Below the pieces are notes generated by a model, which was not told the DNA's origin, made no database searches, and saw only the letters and a list, made by a program, of their open reading frames with translations. This document shows positions 62,623 through 64,000 of a DNA stretch of 64,000 bases, piece by piece (the first letter of the stretch is position 1; each line of letters begins with the position of its first letter). The stretch covers positions 1,538,001 to 1,602,000 of the forward strand of contig JADKHO010000001.1 in the NCBI GenBank assembly GCA_016721765.1, given 5' to 3'. Source of the stretch: Bacteroidota bacterium. Its GTDB lineage: Bacteria > Bacteroidota > Bacteroidia > UBA4408. The translations under genes and the position numbers were made by a program.

Positions 62623-64000
62623 ATGACTTTTAATTTTAGGCACTATTTACAGTCGATTCTATTTTTGTTTTTAGGTTTGATTTGTTCTCATTTGGTGCAT
62701 GCCTCAACCGAATCATATCTCACCGATAGCTTGCAACATCAACTCGCGGAAGAGAAAAACGACTCAATTAAACTAAATTTATACAATGCTTTATATCTTG
62801 CCGTAAAGGGAAGTAATCCGAAACGCGCTTTGGAAATTGCCAATCAGGAACTGGCATTGGCGCAAAAGCTCAGCATTCAACAAGCAATTGCAACAGCGTG
62901 CAGCAATTGTTGTTTAGCAAATTATAGTTTGGGAAATTACGATGCGGCGCTTCAATATGGACTAAAGGCGCTTAAAATTCGTGAAGTGCTTGGTGAAAGG
63001 TCGGCTATCGCTTCTTCTTTGGGAAATATTGGAATTGTGTATGCTATTCAAAAACAAATGGGTTTGGCATTGCAGTATTACCAAAAATCATTGGCATTGC
63101 GCCTCGCGTTAAACGATAAAAAAGGCTTGGCGATTTCATACAACAGCATGGGCAACGCGTATCAAGATTTAGGAAATGATTCACTTGCCTTAGTCAATTA
63201 TGAAAACTCATTGCGCCTACGCAAATCTCTTAATGATAAAATTGGTACGGCTCAATCGCTTAATAATATGGCGATTGTGTATGCAGAGCAAAATAATTTA
63301 AACAAATCATTAGACTATCTTTTTCAATCGTTAGCTATTAAACAAGAACTGAATGATTTAAATGGGATGGCTGCATCTTACGACAACATTGGTGATGTGT
63401 ATGCTAAAAGAGGCGCGGCTAACAAAAACAACATGGATATAGACAAGGCTATTGCTTATTATGATAAAAGTCTTGCTATTGCCCGCGAATTGCGCTTAAA
63501 GGAAATAATAAAAGTGTGTTGCGAATCGCTTGCCGCGATGCATCATTTGAAAGGCGATAATGCGCAAGCATATGCTTATTATAAGGAGTTTACACTTATG
63601 AAGGATTCATTGCTTAACGAAAGCATTGCCTTAAATGAAACCGAAATGCACACCAAATACGAGGCTGAAAAAAAGGAAAAGGAAATTGCATTGTTAAATA
63701 AGGATGCTGCAATTGCAGCCTCTCGTGAGAAGAATCAACGACTCATTATTATTAGCGGAATTCTTTTTACCATTATTTTATCGGGCTTTATGCTGAACCG
63801 TTATTTTGTAAAGGAAAGAGCGAATAATCTGCTTACTCAAAAAAATAAATTAATAGACCAAAATCGAAGCGAATTGCGAAAGCAAAAAGATATTATTGAG
63901 CAAAAAAACAGAGATTTAACGGATAGCATTGACTATGCAAAGAATGTGCAAAGCTTGATTTTACCGAGCGAAAGAGAAATTCAAAAAATTTTCCCCGATT
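62623..64000 (+). CDS. TPR-repeat membrane protein with SpoIIE-type phosphatase domain (partial, SiaA-like)
   Basis: The ATG at 62623 opens a frame that runs off the right edge after 459 codons. It has a signal peptide or anchor (ILFLFLGLICSHLVHA), at least six TPR repeats (about 60-330; for example LGNIGIVYAIQKQMG, YNSMGNAYQDLGN, YDNIGDVYAKRGA), a membrane helix (LIIISGILFTIILSGFML), a coiled coil, and the start of a PP2C/SpoIIE domain, DSIDYAKNVQSLILPS, the usual entry to that domain in this phylum. It is probably the phosphatase that resets the SiaB/SiaC switch. The catalytic domain itself lies outside the window. Confidence 0.85.
   Translation, partial: MTFNFRHYLQSILFLFLGLICSHLVHASTESYLTDSLQHQLAEEKNDSIKLNLYNALYLAVKGSNPKRALEIANQELALAQKLSIQQAIATACSNCCLANYSLGNYDAALQYGLKALKIREVLGERSAIASSLGNIGIVYAIQKQMGLALQYYQKSLALRLALNDKKGLAISYNSMGNAYQDLGNDSLALVNYENSLRLRKSLNDKIGTAQSLNNMAIVYAEQNNLNKSLDYLFQSLAIKQELNDLNGMAASYDNIGDVYAKRGAANKNNMDIDKAIAYYDKSLAIARELRLKEIIKVCCESLAAMHHLKGDNAQAYAYYKEFTLMKDSLLNESIALNETEMHTKYEAEKKEKEIALLNKDAAIAASREKNQRLIIISGILFTIILSGFMLNRYFVKERANNLLTQKNKLIDQNRSELRKQKDIIEQKNRDLTDSIDYAKNVQSLILPSEREIQKIFPD

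Noticed and set aside
1..64000. tRNA, rRNA, transposase or phage genes
   Set aside because: I scanned the gaps for tRNA-like T-loops and for recognisable mobile-element proteins and found none; a tool-based search could still find a short one.

Overview
This AT-rich window is chromosomal sequence from a free-living member of the Bacteroidota (Bacteroidetes). The evidence is the set of secreted proteins with type IX secretion (T9SS) or gliding-type C-terminal domains, the MurF-alanine racemase fusion, the Bacteroidota-type promoter box TAnnTTTG in front of many genes, the TPR-plus-SpoIIE phosphatase architecture, and the overall gene set. No rRNA, tRNA, CRISPR array, phage or transposase gene was recognised. 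Genus and species cannot be given from sequence alone.

Layout. 1-2 kb: tail of an unknown gene, a secreted phosphatase/phosphodiesterase with a T9SS tail, and a dispersed repeat with a hairpin. 2-8.6 kb: a TetR-controlled tripartite RND efflux operon (tetR, tolC-like, adaptor, pump; minus strand). 8.7-15.8 kb: hydrolase, unknown secreted protein, trpS, a membrane cytochrome c, hflX, a DUF1571/LysM lipid-transfer-like protein and dprA. 15.8-19.6 kb: a giant repeat-rich surface protein whose C-terminal anchor is knocked out of frame by one base. 19.7-25.2 kb: the rod-shape operon mreB-mreC-mreD-mrdA-rodA. 25.4-28.5 kb: a glycosyltransferase pair disrupted by a 1.24-kb tandem duplication with homopolymer frameshifts. 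28.6-39.7 kb: meaB, a CotH-family secreted protein, murF-alr fusion, tdk, a conserved unknown, rsmI, corA, a YwqK-like repeat protein and gpmI.

39.7-40.2 kb has no protein gene. It holds two tandem copies of a structured RNA (same 5' box, same CACC-loop hairpin, unrelated but fully paired long stems) followed by a perfect 12-bp terminator hairpin. This is the strongest candidate for an unexplained element. 40.2-43.5 kb: a B12-binding radical SAM protein, a methyltransferase and a nucleotidyltransferase. 43.6-51.8 kb: S41 protease, small lipoproteins, superoxide dismutase, a TM2 protein, unknown secreted proteins and polA. 51.9-57.3 kb: an outer-membrane barrel, a decayed intergenic region with two more copies of the dispersed repeat and a remnant of a ywqE paralogue, then surface-polysaccharide genes (ywqE, an SDR epimerase, rfbB, galE). 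57.7-61.4 kb: ABC permease and a choice-of-anchor/PKD gliding-type protein. 61.6-64 kb: a SiaB-SiaC-SiaA-like phospho-switch module, the last gene running off the window.

Together the window is mainly cell-envelope biology (shape, peptidoglycan, efflux, surface polysaccharide, T9SS cargo) mixed with housekeeping genes. Several single-base homopolymer differences in otherwise good genes suggest either real decay or residual sequencing error, and this should be kept in mind when reading the broken genes.
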